Assembly: GCA_027592035.1 (NCBI GenBank)
Contig: JAQCIK010000004.1
Location: 62,001 to 126,000 of the forward strand
From: Casp-actino8 sp001510455
GTDB taxonomy: Bacteria > Actinomycetota > Acidimicrobiia > Acidimicrobiales > Ilumatobacteraceae
Direction of reading: 5' to 3'
DNA: 64,000 nucleotides
The translations under genes and the position numbers were made by a program. This document shows positions 1 through 8,708 of the stretch, one piece after another; within the stretch, counting starts at the first letter, position 1, and each line of letters begins with the position of its first letter. A model generated the notes under the pieces. It made no database searches. It was given only the letters and a program-made list of their open reading frames with translations, and had not been told where the DNA came from.

Positions 1-327
1 ACCGGCACGAGTAATTATGAACGTCTCCTCGTCGCTCCCTTCACCGAACTGAAGATCGACCGGGCGATGGTCGACCGACTCGATCCCGGAGCCGTGGAGC
101 CCGATCCGATGGTCACGTCGGGAATCGAGGTCGGCCACTCACTCGACATGACGGTCGTGGCCGAGGGAGTCGAGACCGTGGAGCAGTTCACCCTCCTTCG
201 ACGATTGGGGTGCGACGGAATTCAGGGCTACCTCGTCGGTCGTCCCGTCTCGCCCGACCACTTGGAAGGGGTTCTCGACGAGTGGGCCGATCGTTCGGTC
301 GCCCTCGGACTCGTCGACGAGGATTAG
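1..327 (+). CDS. EAL-domain protein, C-terminal fragment (putative c-di-GMP phosphodiesterase)
   Basis: The frame is open from base 1, so the gene begins upstream of the window and only its last 108 residues are seen. The fragment has the late EAL-domain signatures: the strand-lysine motif FTELKIDRAMV, the VVAEGVET motif and the closing segment LGCDGIQGYLVGRPVS. EAL domains hydrolyse cyclic di-GMP. The catalytic EAL motif itself lies outside the window, so activity cannot be judged, and any sensory or GGDEF domains are unseen. The stop codon overlaps the end of the convergent TetR gene by four bases. The family call is firm; the enzymatic role is an inference. Confidence 0.85.
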   Translation, partial: TGTSNYERLLVAPFTELKIDRAMVDRLDPGAVEPDPMVTSGIEVGHSLDMTVVAEGVETVEQFTLLRRLGCDGIQGYLVGRPVSPDHLEGVLDEWADRSVALGLVDED

Positions 328-905
328 TGCTCGCCGAGAATCCCGCGCAGCGTCGTCTCGACGGTGTGACGAAGAGTTGCACGTGAGTACTGATCGGCGA
401 GGTATAGAAAAGTCTCGAGACTGAGGGCCATGTCGGCCGCTCGAGCCACGTGGGGCCGGTCGGCGATTTCGGGAGCGAACTGGCGGGCGACTTGCTTGCG
501 CAGGATTTTCCGACGCAGATCGGAGGCCGTCCGAATGACCTCGGAGCGATGTTCGCGAACCGAACTCGCCGTCATGACGCCGCGCACGGCATCGAAGAGG
601 CGCAGACGATGTTCGAGGATGGCGGTCAGTCGCTCGTCGAAGGAACCCGTGTCGTCCAAGCCGTCGTAGAGGTGTTTGACGCGTTCCCACTGGAGCGTCA
701 TGGCGGTGGAATCGAGATTGTCCTTGTCGAGGAAGTAGCGAAAGACCGAGCGCTCCGACACCCCCGCCACTTCGGCGACGCGAGCGGCCGAGGGTTCGAT
801 CTCGCCGGCATCGAACAGAGACAAGAGAGCGAGAACGACGGCCTCTTTGTTGCGTTCACCGCGCAGCCGACGGCCATCGGGTCGGGAATCGGTGACGACG
901 TCCAC
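324..905 (-). CDS. TetR-family transcriptional regulator
   Basis: This 193-residue protein has the TetR layout. A helix-turn-helix at about residues 39-58 (AARVAEVAGVSERSVFRYF) is followed by an all-helical ligand-binding and dimerisation half. The GTG start at 905 is supported by a TAGAGT -10-like box exactly six bases upstream, which would give a leaderless transcript. The C-terminal domain shows no recognisable ligand family. The gene lies alone between a convergent EAL gene and a co-directional small gene 57 bases upstream, so its target is unknown. TetR proteins usually repress their own or neighbouring genes, but no clear palindromic operator was seen next to it. Confidence 0.85.
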   Translation of the reverse strand: MDVVTDSRPDGRRLRGERNKEAVVLALLSLFDAGEIEPSAARVAEVAGVSERSVFRYFLDKDNLDSTAMTLQWERVKHLYDGLDDTGSFDERLTAILEHRLRLFDAVRGVMTASSVREHRSEVIRTASDLRRKILRKQVARQFAPEIADRPHVARAADMALSLETFLYLADQYSRATLRHTVETTLRGILGEH

Positions 906-911
906 GACACG

Positions 912-917
912 ACTCTA
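912..917 (-). promoter_or_regulatory. -10 box of the TetR gene (leaderless type)
   Basis: Read on the minus strand this is TAGAGT, a TANNNT -10 element, with a six-base gap to the GTG at 905. In actinobacteria this spacing places the transcription start at or beside the start codon, so the mRNA would have no leader. No convincing -35 was picked out. Confidence 0.5.
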
Positions 918-962
918 CGTGGCGTGTCCGATCGACCGGGGATCGACGTGAGACTGGTCCGG

Positions 963-1229
963 TCAGGCGCGACGGGCGGCCTTGGCCAGCCGTTTGGCGG
1001 CTCGGCCGATGGGCGCGATGTGGCGGCCGTCGAGATCCCCGACCTCGACGCCGTTCGCGAATTGCACGCGGTAGCGAAGCCAGTTGAACCCATTGGCCAG
1101 TAGCACCCGGCCCTCGGTGCCGTTCGGCACGTCGGGTAGATCGACTGTGGAGACGACCATGTCTCGAACTCGCAGGTCGAGTTGATCACTATGAGGCTTC
1201 GCAAGGGCGTGAGGCTTCCACGTCGGCAT
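963..1229 (-). CDS. small conserved protein, possible SH3-like barrel
   Basis: This 88-residue protein is not a member of a family I can name. Its middle (about residues 27-70) has the pattern of a small all-beta barrel, with a glycine turn followed by alternating hydrophobic strands (NGTEGRVLLANGFNWLRYRV, then FANGVEVGDLDGRHI). The last 18 residues are rich in Arg, Lys and Ala, which could contact nucleic acid. There is no signal peptide or membrane segment. The ATG at 1229 sits six bases after a TAGTGT box. It is transcribed divergently from tig. The barrel is an inference from the strand pattern. Confidence 0.6.
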   Translation of the reverse strand: MPTWKPHALAKPHSDQLDLRVRDMVVSTVDLPDVPNGTEGRVLLANGFNWLRYRVQFANGVEVGDLDGRHIAPIGRAAKRLAKAARRA

Positions 1230-1235
1230 GGGATC

Positions 1236-1241
1236 ACACTA
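1236..1241 (-). promoter_or_regulatory. -10 box of the small barrel-like gene
   Basis: On the minus strand this reads TAGTGT, six bases before the ATG at 1229. It fits the leaderless promoter pattern seen repeatedly in this window. Confidence 0.5.
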
Positions 1242-1278
1242 GGTCGCCGGGCCCCGGGGACGCACGTTTCGCCGCCGG

Positions 1279-1284
1279 TACACT
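1279..1284 (+). promoter_or_regulatory. -10 box of tig
   Basis: TACACT lies nine bases before the tig GTG at 1294. A transcript from here would have almost no leader. No Shine-Dalgarno sequence is visible before the GTG, which agrees with leaderless or near-leaderless translation. Confidence 0.45.
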
Positions 1285-1293
1285 CAATGCTCT

Positions 1294-2715
1294 GTGAAAA
1301 CGACATGTGAAGCCCTCGACGGCAACAAGGTCCGGCTGTCGGTCGAGATCGACGAATCCGACTTCGACCGAGACATCGATGCCGCATTCGCCAAGATCGC
1401 CCGAGAAGTTCGTCTCCCTGGCTTTCGTCAGGGCAAGGCACCCCGACGCGTGCTCGAGGCTCGGATCGGTCTCGAAGCGGCTCGAAGCCAAGCACTGAAC
1501 GACAGCATCCCGTCCTATCTGGCGCGAGCCGTTCGTGAGAACGACGTCGACATCATCGCCACCCCTGACATCGAGATCACCGGCGGACAGGAGACGGGCT
1601 CGGTGTCGTTCACGGCGACGTGTGAAGTTCGTCCGACGGTGTCGGTTCCCGGATATGCCGGTCTTCGCGTCGAGATCGACGTTGTCGAGGTCGCCGATAC
1701 CGACATCGACGAAGTCGTGACGGCCGAACGACGTCGGCTCGGGACGCTGGTCGACGTCGATCGCCCGGCGACCACGGGTGACTTCGTGACCGTGGATCTG
1801 GTCGGAACCCGCGATGGCGAGCCAGTCGTGGGGTTGGCGGTCGACGACTGGTCGTACGAGATCGGGAAGAACTGGGTGTGCCCCACCTTCGACGAGCAGC
1901 TGATCGGAGCGGTCGCCGGAGCGCAACTCTCGTTCACCGACACTCCGAACGGCACCGAAGAGGCGGCCGATTTCTCGGTGGCAGTGACTGCGGTCCAAGA
2001 GCTCTCCCTGCCGGAAGCCGATGACGCGTGGGTCGCCACCAATGTCGACGGATTCGACACTCTCGACGCCTGGCGCGAGGCGGTGCGGGCCCGCATGAAT
2101 CAGGCTCGCTGGGATCAGGTGCGTCAGAACCTGGTCGAAAAGGTCACCGATCAGCTCGCGGAACTGGTGGAGGTGGATCCGCCCGAGTCGATGGTGTCGG
2201 CTGATCTCCAGCGGCGTGTGCAGAACGTGGTCCAGCAGTTCAGTGCGCAGGGTATGAACCTCGAGCAGTGGCTCCAGGCCACCGGTCAGGAAGCGGCCGA
2301 CTTCGTCGAGTCCTTCCGTCCGCAGTCGGTGAAGGCGGCCAAGGTCGACTTGGCCCTGCGAGCGGTGGTCGCGGCCGAGGAGTTGTCGGCTTCCGAGGAC
2401 GACGTCGAGCGAGAGTTGGTGGGGATCGCCCAACGCACCAACGAAAACGCCATCCGTCAGCAGATGATGTCGGGTTCGAAGAAGAAGCCCCGACTGGTAT
2501 CGGTCGATCAGGTACGGGCCGCCTATGTGGCCAATGACGCATTGGTGGAGTTGGCGGCCGAGATCGGGAAGTCGAAGGCTCTCGATTGGCTCGTTCATCA
2601 CGTGGAGTACGTCGATGCGAGCGGCAACGCTCTCGACTCCGATACGGTCGTGGGACACTCGGAAGCCGATCATCATGACCATGATCACCACGACCACGAC
2701 GGAGAGTCTGCATGA
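1294..2715 (+). CDS. tig: trigger factor (ribosome-associated chaperone and prolyl isomerase)
   Basis: Trigger factor binds beside the ribosome exit tunnel and shields nascent chains. The 473-residue protein has the normal three-part layout. The N-terminal ribosome-binding domain carries the signature GFRQGKAP at residues 43-50, a peptidyl-prolyl isomerase domain follows (about 150-240), and a long helical chaperone domain comes last. The unusual part is the tail, where the last ~20 residues are dominated by His and Asp (HHDHDHHDHD), a possible metal-binding segment. The gene starts with GTG and its end overlaps clpP by four bases (ATGA). It heads the tig-clpP-clpX block, so folding and degradation functions are linked. 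Confidence 0.95.
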   Translation: MKTTCEALDGNKVRLSVEIDESDFDRDIDAAFAKIAREVRLPGFRQGKAPRRVLEARIGLEAARSQALNDSIPSYLARAVRENDVDIIATPDIEITGGQETGSVSFTATCEVRPTVSVPGYAGLRVEIDVVEVADTDIDEVVTAERRRLGTLVDVDRPATTGDFVTVDLVGTRDGEPVVGLAVDDWSYEIGKNWVCPTFDEQLIGAVAGAQLSFTDTPNGTEEAADFSVAVTAVQELSLPEADDAWVATNVDGFDTLDAWREAVRARMNQARWDQVRQNLVEKVTDQLAELVEVDPPESMVSADLQRRVQNVVQQFSAQGMNLEQWLQATGQEAADFVESFRPQSVKAAKVDLALRAVVAAEELSASEDDVERELVGIAQRTNENAIRQQMMSGSKKKPRLVSVDQVRAAYVANDALVELAAEIGKSKALDWLVHHVEYVDASGNALDSDTVVGHSEADHHDHDHHDHDGESA

Positions 2716-3344
2716 ACCTCGAGGCCTACAACTATTTCGTCCCCACGGTCGTCGAGCAGACCAACCGCGGTGAACGGGCCTACGACCTTTACAGCCGACT
2801 GCTGAAGGAGAACATTCTCTTTCTCGGCACGCCGATCGACGACACGATCGCCAACCTCGTGTGTGCCCAGCTCATCCACCTGGAGAGCGAGAACCCCGAC
2901 AAGGACATCAACATCTACATCAACAGTCCGGGAGGCGACATCACTGCGTTGTTCGCCATCTACGACACGATGCAGTTCATCAAGAACGACATCGCGACCA
3001 TCTGCCTCGGCCAGGCGGCGAGTGCAGCGGCCGTCCTTCTGGCCGCCGGCACCAAGGGAAAGCGACTGGCGCTGCCGCACAGCCGAGTCCTGCTCCATCA
3101 GCCCTATGGGCAGGTCGGCTACGGCCAGGTCACCGATCTCGAAATCGCCGCCAAGGAGATCATGCGCATGCGCGATCTCCTGGAGGAGATCCTGGCCAGC
3201 CACACCGGCCAGCCGATCGACCGGATCCACGCCGACACCGACCGTGACTTCGTCATGGAGGCCGACGAGGCATTGGCCTACGGGATCATCGATGACGTGA
3301 TCTCCTCCCGTGGCGTGGTCGACCGTACCGGCCCCATTCGCTGA
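2712..3344 (+). CDS. clpP: ATP-dependent Clp protease proteolytic subunit
   Basis: ClpP forms the barrel-shaped serine peptidase that degrades substrates unfolded by ClpX or ClpC. The 210-residue protein has the full family pattern: the catalytic Ser104 in GQAASAAAVLLAAG, the catalytic His129 in LPHSRVLLHQP and the Asp of the HADTDRD stretch near 175. A short N-terminal extension (MNLEAYNYF) precedes the usual PTVVEQTNRGERAYD start and could be a propeptide. The ATG overlaps the tig stop, so the two are translationally coupled. Many actinobacteria carry clpP1 and clpP2 side by side here; only one copy is present. Confidence 0.97.
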   Translation: MNLEAYNYFVPTVVEQTNRGERAYDLYSRLLKENILFLGTPIDDTIANLVCAQLIHLESENPDKDINIYINSPGGDITALFAIYDTMQFIKNDIATICLGQAASAAAVLLAAGTKGKRLALPHSRVLLHQPYGQVGYGQVTDLEIAAKEIMRMRDLLEEILASHTGQPIDRIHADTDRDFVMEADEALAYGIIDDVISSRGVVDRTGPIR

Positions 3345-3374
3345 CCAGGGTCTTTGATCGATCCTCTCAAGGTC

Positions 3375-3404
3375 TTGACACAAATCGCCGACAACGTCGG
3401 TTGT
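3375..3404 (+). promoter_or_regulatory. possible clpX promoter and stem-loop operator
   Basis: The 127-base clpP-clpX gap holds a perfect -35 hexamer TTGACA (3375-3380), but the -10 region expected near 3398 is poor. Directly after it lies the short inverted repeat CCGAC-aac-GTCGG (3388-3400), with CAA and TTG flanks that could extend the stem. This could be a promoter with an operator, or an mRNA leader structure. It does not match the ClgR-type motif I know for actinobacterial clp genes. Confidence 0.35.
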
Positions 3405-3460
3405 CATCAGTCAGACTGAGACACGCTCATCGAGAGCGCAGTCGAGATCACGAGCGGAGA

Positions 3461-3465
3461 GGAGG
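3461..3465 (+). promoter_or_regulatory. strong Shine-Dalgarno of clpX
   Basis: GGAGG within GAGAGGAGG lies six bases before the GTG at 3472. It fixes the start and shows that clpX, unlike many genes here, is translated from a leadered mRNA. Confidence 0.7.
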
Positions 3466-3471
3466 TCGGAC

Positions 3472-4755
<1,284 letters not shown>

Positions 4756-4783
4756 CCAGACCCTGGTTCATGGACATCCACCG

Positions 4784-6073
4784 ATGAACTACGACCAGGC
4801 CCTCGCGTACCTCGATTCCCATGCGTCCTATGAGAAGACGGGACGTATCGACGCGCCGTCGCTCGACGTGATCCAACGTCTGTGCTCGGCGATGGGGGAT
4901 CCCCAACACGCCGCTCCGGTGATCCACATCACCGGGACCAACGGCAAGGGTTCCACCGCCCAGATGGTGACGCGCCTGTTGATGGCATCGGGACTGAAAG
5001 TGGGTACGTACACGAGTCCGCATCTCGAGCGAGTGAACGAAAGGCTGGCCATCGATGCCGTAGCCATCTCGGACGAGGCGTTCGGGGAGCAGGTCGGTGC
5101 GGTGGCCGATCTCGAGATCGTCGCCGGTGTTCGGCCCGGTTATTTCGATGCCTGCACGGCGGCTGCATTCCGATGGTTTGCCGATGAGGCGGTCGACGTC
5201 GGGGTCGTCGAGGTCGGACTTCTCGGTCGCTGGGACGCGACCAATGTCGTCGATGCTCAGGTGGCGGTGATCACCAACATCGGTCTCGATCACACCGAAT
5301 TCGCCGGACCGACACGAGCTCACATCGCGCGCGAGAAATCCGGAATCGTGACGCCGACGTCGGCTCTGGTGACGGGGGAGACCGACCCGGAAATGCTGGC
5401 CGTCTTTCGTGACGCGAACCCCGCCGTGATGCTCGTGCAAGATGCCGACTTCGGTGTCGGATCGAACGAACTCGCTCTCGGTGGTCGATTCGTCGAATTG
5501 CGCACCCCGACCACGATCTACCCCGAAGTTCTCGTCCCACTTCATGGCCACCATCAGGCCACGAATGCCGCCGTGGCGCTCACCACGGTCGAAACGTTCT
5601 TCGCACGCCCACTCGAGGAGTCGGTCGTGTCGGAAGGATTCGCCGGTGTCGAGATGCCCGGCCGCTTCGAGATTCTCGACCACCAACCGCTCGTCATCGT
5701 GGACGGTGCCCACAACCCGGCCGGGGCCGACGTCTGCGCCTCGGTGTTCTTCCACGACTTCGATCCGGCGGGCCGCCGCGTCCTGGTGGTCGGCTGTCTA
5801 CGTGGTCGTGATCCGGGTGAGATGCTCGCTGCGCTCCGTGCCGACGAGTTCGATCAGGTCGTGTGCTGCACGGCCCCGTCGCCGCGGGGTCTTCCGGCAT
5901 CCGAGGTCGCGCGGGCAGCTCGAGAACTCGGGTGCGACGAGGTACGTGAGATCGGTGACGTCGAGGGTGCCCTCGAACACGTTCTCGCGTTCATGTCGGC
6001 CGACGATGCGGTTCTCGTGACCGGCTCGCTGTACGTGGTGGGAGCCGCCCGCGCTCGGCTACGACGCCGGTAG
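4784..6073 (+). CDS. folC: dihydrofolate synthase / folylpolyglutamate synthase
   Basis: FolC joins glutamate to dihydropteroate and adds further glutamates to folates in the cytoplasm. The 429-residue protein has the Mur-ligase-like ATP-grip GTNGKGST (51-58), the folate-binding segment TYTSPHLERVNER, and the central-domain motif ITNIGLDHTEF. Its length is normal. It lies 28 bases after clpX. In many actinobacteria valS sits between clpX and folC; here it is absent. Its stop codon TAG (6071-6073) doubles as the first half of the ndk -10 box. Confidence 0.93.
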   Translation: MNYDQALAYLDSHASYEKTGRIDAPSLDVIQRLCSAMGDPQHAAPVIHITGTNGKGSTAQMVTRLLMASGLKVGTYTSPHLERVNERLAIDAVAISDEAFGEQVGAVADLEIVAGVRPGYFDACTAAAFRWFADEAVDVGVVEVGLLGRWDATNVVDAQVAVITNIGLDHTEFAGPTRAHIAREKSGIVTPTSALVTGETDPEMLAVFRDANPAVMLVQDADFGVGSNELALGGRFVELRTPTTIYPEVLVPLHGHHQATNAAVALTTVETFFARPLEESVVSEGFAGVEMPGRFEILDHQPLVIVDGAHNPAGADVCASVFFHDFDPAGRRVLVVGCLRGRDPGEMLAALRADEFDQVVCCTAPSPRGLPASEVARAARELGCDEVREIGDVEGALEHVLAFMSADDAVLVTGSLYVVGAARARLRRR

Positions 6074-6076
6074 CGT
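6071..6076 (+). promoter_or_regulatory. -10 box of ndk made from the folC stop codon
   Basis: TAGCGT begins with the TAG stop of folC and lies eight bases before the ndk ATG at 6085. It fits the TANNNT leaderless pattern, and no Shine-Dalgarno sequence is visible. Confidence 0.5.
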
Positions 6077-6084
6077 TCCCGCCC

Positions 6085-6495
6085 ATGTCCGATCGCACCC
6101 TTGTCCTCTTGAAGCCCGATGCCGTCGAGCGTGGTCTCGTCGGCCAGATCCTCGGTCGTTTCGAAGCCAAGGGGCTCCGTCTGGTCGCCCTCGACCTCCG
6201 AAGTCTCGATGCCGACACCCTCGCTCGCCACTACGAAGAGCACGTGGGGAAGGGGTTCTACGCCGATCTCGTCGAGTTCATGTCGCGCGGCCCGGTCGTG
6301 GCCCTCGTGCTCGAAGGACCGGAGAACACGTGGGAAGTCGTGCGCACCATGATGGGCACCACCAATCCCCGCGCCGCTGCGCCGGGAACCATCCGAGGTG
6401 ACCTGGGGATTCTTTTCACCGAGAACCTCGTCCACGGGTCGGATTCCCTGGCCTCGGCCGAGCGGGAGATCGGGATTTTCTTCCCCAATCTGTAA
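6085..6495 (+). CDS. ndk: nucleoside diphosphate kinase
   Basis: Ndk moves the terminal phosphate between nucleoside tri- and diphosphates through a phosphohistidine. The 136-residue length is typical. The N-terminal TLVLLKPDAVERGLVG motif, the MMGTTNPRAAAPGTIRGD nucleotide-binding segment and the active His117 in NLVHGSDS are all intact. It lies eleven bases after folC and twelve before mreB. Both borders show a stop codon merged with a -10 box, so ndk may be a single-gene leaderless transcript as well as part of read-through mRNA. Confidence 0.97.
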   Translation: MSDRTLVLLKPDAVERGLVGQILGRFEAKGLRLVALDLRSLDADTLARHYEEHVGKGFYADLVEFMSRGPVVALVLEGPENTWEVVRTMMGTTNPRAAAPGTIRGDLGILFTENLVHGSDSLASAEREIGIFFPNL

Positions 6496-6498
6496 CAT
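6493..6498 (+). promoter_or_regulatory. -10 box of mreB made from the ndk stop codon
   Basis: TAACAT begins with the TAA stop of ndk and lies eight bases before the mreB ATG at 6507. It is the second case in a row of the same arrangement. Confidence 0.5.
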
Positions 6499-6506
6499 TT
6501 CGGCCC

Positions 6507-7538
6507 ATGGCCAGGAACAATCCGCTGGCCCTCGGCCGTGACATTGCGATCGACCTCGGGACGGCCAACACCCTCGTGTACGTGCGTGGGCACGGCGTCG
6601 TCCTGAACGAGCCGTCGGTCGTGGCTCTCGACGTGGCGGACGGGCGTCCGGTGGCCGTCGGTAACGAGGCCAAGAGGATGATGGGACGGACCCCTGGTCA
6701 CATTCGGGCCGTACGTCCGCTGAAAGACGGAGTGATCGCCGACTTCGAGGTCTGCGAGAAGATGCTGCGCTACTTCATTCAGAAGGTGCACACCAGTCGC
6801 TGGAGCAAACCCCGCATGGTGATCTGTGTGCCGTCGGGTATCACAGGCGTCGAACAGCGAGCAGTGCAGGATGCCGCCGAGTACGCCGGGGCACGCAAAC
6901 CGGTCCACATCATCGAAGAGCCGATGGCCGCTGCCATCGGAGCCGACCTCCCGGTGCACGAACCGAGTGGCAACATGATCGTCGACATCGGTGGCGGAAC
7001 GACCGAAGTCGCCGTGATCTCGCTCGGTGGAATCGTCACGGCGCAGTCGTTGCGAGTCGCCGGCGACGAACTGGACGAGGCGATCATGGCCTACCTGAAA
7101 AAAGAATTTTCGATGGCCATCGGAGAACGTACGGCCGAGGAGATCAAGATTCAGATGGGCTCGGCGTGGCCGATGGAAGAAGAAATGACCGCCGACATCC
7201 GCGGTCGTGATCTCATCAGTGGCTTGCCACGCACCATCTCGCTGTCGACCGAACAGGTTCGCGAAGCGCTCGCCGAACCGGTCGCAGCCATCGTCGACGT
7301 CGTACGGACGACGCTCGACAAGACCCCTCCCGAACTGGCGGCCGACATCATGCACGCCGGAATCACCCTGTCGGGCGGTGGCGCACTTCTCGCCGGGATC
7401 GATCGCCGTATGGCCCACGAGACCGGTATGCCGATCAACATCGCCCCTGATCCTCTGTACGCCGTGGTCATCGGCTCGGGTCGAGCGCTCGAGAACATCG
7501 AGGCCATGGGGGGACTGCTGGCGGACAGTGCCGATTGA
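6507..7538 (+). CDS. mreB: rod-shape actin homologue MreB
   Basis: MreB forms membrane-bound filaments that guide side-wall peptidoglycan synthesis. The 343-residue protein has the actin-fold phosphate loops DLGTANTLVY (16-25) and DIGGGTTEVAV (160-170), the EEPMAAAIG segment after 137, and the adenosine motif SGGGALLAG near the C-terminus. It is first in mreB-mreC-mreD-pbp2-rodA, a complete elongasome operon. Many actinobacteria that grow from the poles lack this set, so the organism probably elongates by lateral insertion (inference). Confidence 0.97.
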   Translation: MARNNPLALGRDIAIDLGTANTLVYVRGHGVVLNEPSVVALDVADGRPVAVGNEAKRMMGRTPGHIRAVRPLKDGVIADFEVCEKMLRYFIQKVHTSRWSKPRMVICVPSGITGVEQRAVQDAAEYAGARKPVHIIEEPMAAAIGADLPVHEPSGNMIVDIGGGTTEVAVISLGGIVTAQSLRVAGDELDEAIMAYLKKEFSMAIGERTAEEIKIQMGSAWPMEEEMTADIRGRDLISGLPRTISLSTEQVREALAEPVAAIVDVVRTTLDKTPPELAADIMHAGITLSGGGALLAGIDRRMAHETGMPINIAPDPLYAVVIGSGRALENIEAMGGLLADSAD

Positions 7539-7568
7539 GGTGAGTCTCGTCGTCGGGGGTGATCGCAC

Positions 7569-8708
7569 GTGCCGGTCTACTCGGTGAGTCGTCGGAGGGC
7601 GCTCGCCCTCCTCACTCTCACGTCGATCCTTCTCATCACCCTCGACTTGCAGGGCAATTCGATCGTCGACGGCGTGCGGCGAGCGTTCGGAACGGTGTTC
7701 GAGCCAATTCAGGATTCGGCTCGTGTGGTGACTCGACCCATCGAGAACGCGTGGCGAGGTATCACCGACTACAGCGATCTCGAAGCGGAGAACCGACGAC
7801 TGCAGGATCTGGTCGATCAGCAAGAAGGTGCATTCATCGCCGCCTTGGCCACCGCACGTGACGCCCAAGAACTTCTCGCTCTGAACGGCATCGACGACCT
7901 CACCGAGATTTCGTCGATCACGGCCCAGGTCGTCGGTGGAGCACCGTCGAACTTCTCCCAGACGGTCGAGATCAATCAGGGATCGAATGACGGGCTGCGC
8001 GTCGGGATGCCGGTCGTGAACGCCGGTGGACTCGTGGGCAAGGTCACCCAGGTTTTCTCGACGCGTTCGATCGTTCTTCTCGTGAACGATGCCACCTACG
8101 CGGTGCCGGTCCAGATCATCAACCTCCCTGAGGTGGTGACGACCACGACGACGACCACGACGACGACCACCACGACCACGACAACGACGACAACGACAAC
8201 CACGACGACGATGGCGCCGACGTCGACGGTCGCTCCGGGTATCGACGACGTACCGGCCGGAATCCCCCCGGTGGTCGGTTCCGAACCGGAGGACCGAGCG
8301 ACGGCACCCACGGCCCCGGCGCCGTCGACGTCGATCGCGTCGATCGTGACCGCGACTCCGGCGACCACGGTCTTCCCACCGTCGGCCCAGACGTCGACGA
8401 CCATCGACATCGACAATCTGCCGGCCACCGAAATCGGCGCTCTGCGTGGACGGGGGCCCGATCAACCGCCGATCGTCGAGTTCGTCGAACAGAGCTCGCG
8501 ATTCGGGGAGATCAGAGTCGGTGCCGTGGTGATCACGGCTGGTGGATCGAAGAGTTTGGCTCCGCGAGGAATCGTCGTCGGCCGAGTGGTGAAGATCGTC
8601 GAGCGCCCGGGTACGTCGGGAGCGATCCTGGAAGTGAGGCTTTCGGCTCGGCTGACGTCACTGAACTTCGTTCGTGTGCTGTTGTATCAACCGGCGGTGA
8701 GCGAATGA
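7569..8708 (+). CDS. mreC: rod-shape protein MreC with a Thr-rich insertion
   Basis: MreC is a membrane-anchored periplasmic-side scaffold that links MreB to PBP2. The 379-residue protein shows a cytoplasmic start, one membrane segment (about 11-30), a coiled coil (about 57-95) and the beta-barrel domain from NFSQTVEINQGSNDGL onward. The barrel is split: after YAVPVQI there is about 100 residues of low complexity (189-289), starting with 24 consecutive Thr codons, before the barrel resumes at GALRGRG. Typical MreC proteins are about 280-300 residues, so the excess length equals the insert. GTG start; its end overlaps mreD by four bases. Confidence 0.92.
   Translation: MPVYSVSRRRALALLTLTSILLITLDLQGNSIVDGVRRAFGTVFEPIQDSARVVTRPIENAWRGITDYSDLEAENRRLQDLVDQQEGAFIAALATARDAQELLALNGIDDLTEISSITAQVVGGAPSNFSQTVEINQGSNDGLRVGMPVVNAGGLVGKVTQVFSTRSIVLLVNDATYAVPVQIINLPEVVTTTTTTTTTTTTTTTTTTTTTTTTMAPTSTVAPGIDDVPAGIPPVVGSEPEDRATAPTAPAPSTSIASIVTATPATTVFPPSAQTSTTIDIDNLPATEIGALRGRGPDQPPIVEFVEQSSRFGEIRVGAVVITAGGSKSLAPRGIVVGRVVKIVERPGTSGAILEVRLSARLTSLNFVRVLLYQPAVSE
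8139..8210 (+). repeat. run of 24 Thr codons inside mreC
   Basis: Twenty-four consecutive ACN codons (mostly ACG and ACC, a few ACA) encode polythreonine. Codon mixing means the tract is not a pure trinucleotide repeat, though it could still expand or contract by slippage or unequal exchange. It opens a roughly 100-residue Thr/Ser/Pro/Ala-rich linker. Confidence 0.95.

Noticed and set aside
450..1103. Long open frame on the plus strand opposite the TetR and small barrel-like genes
   Set aside because: It runs antisense through two genes with good motifs or promoters, has no family resemblance and is a product of high GC content.
1234..2697. Long minus-strand open frame (487 codons) across tig
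   Set aside because: It is the exact antisense of trigger factor, with His/Asp/Arg-rich sequence and no domain, typical of a shadow frame.
8096..8428. Minus-strand frame with a polyvaline run opposite the mreC Thr codons
   Set aside because: Polyvaline is simply the antisense of ACN codons; no start signal or domain supports it.
6258..8465. 735-codon minus-strand frame across ndk, mreB and mreC
   Set aside because: It spans three well-identified genes on the opposite strand and its sequence is Arg/His-rich without motifs.
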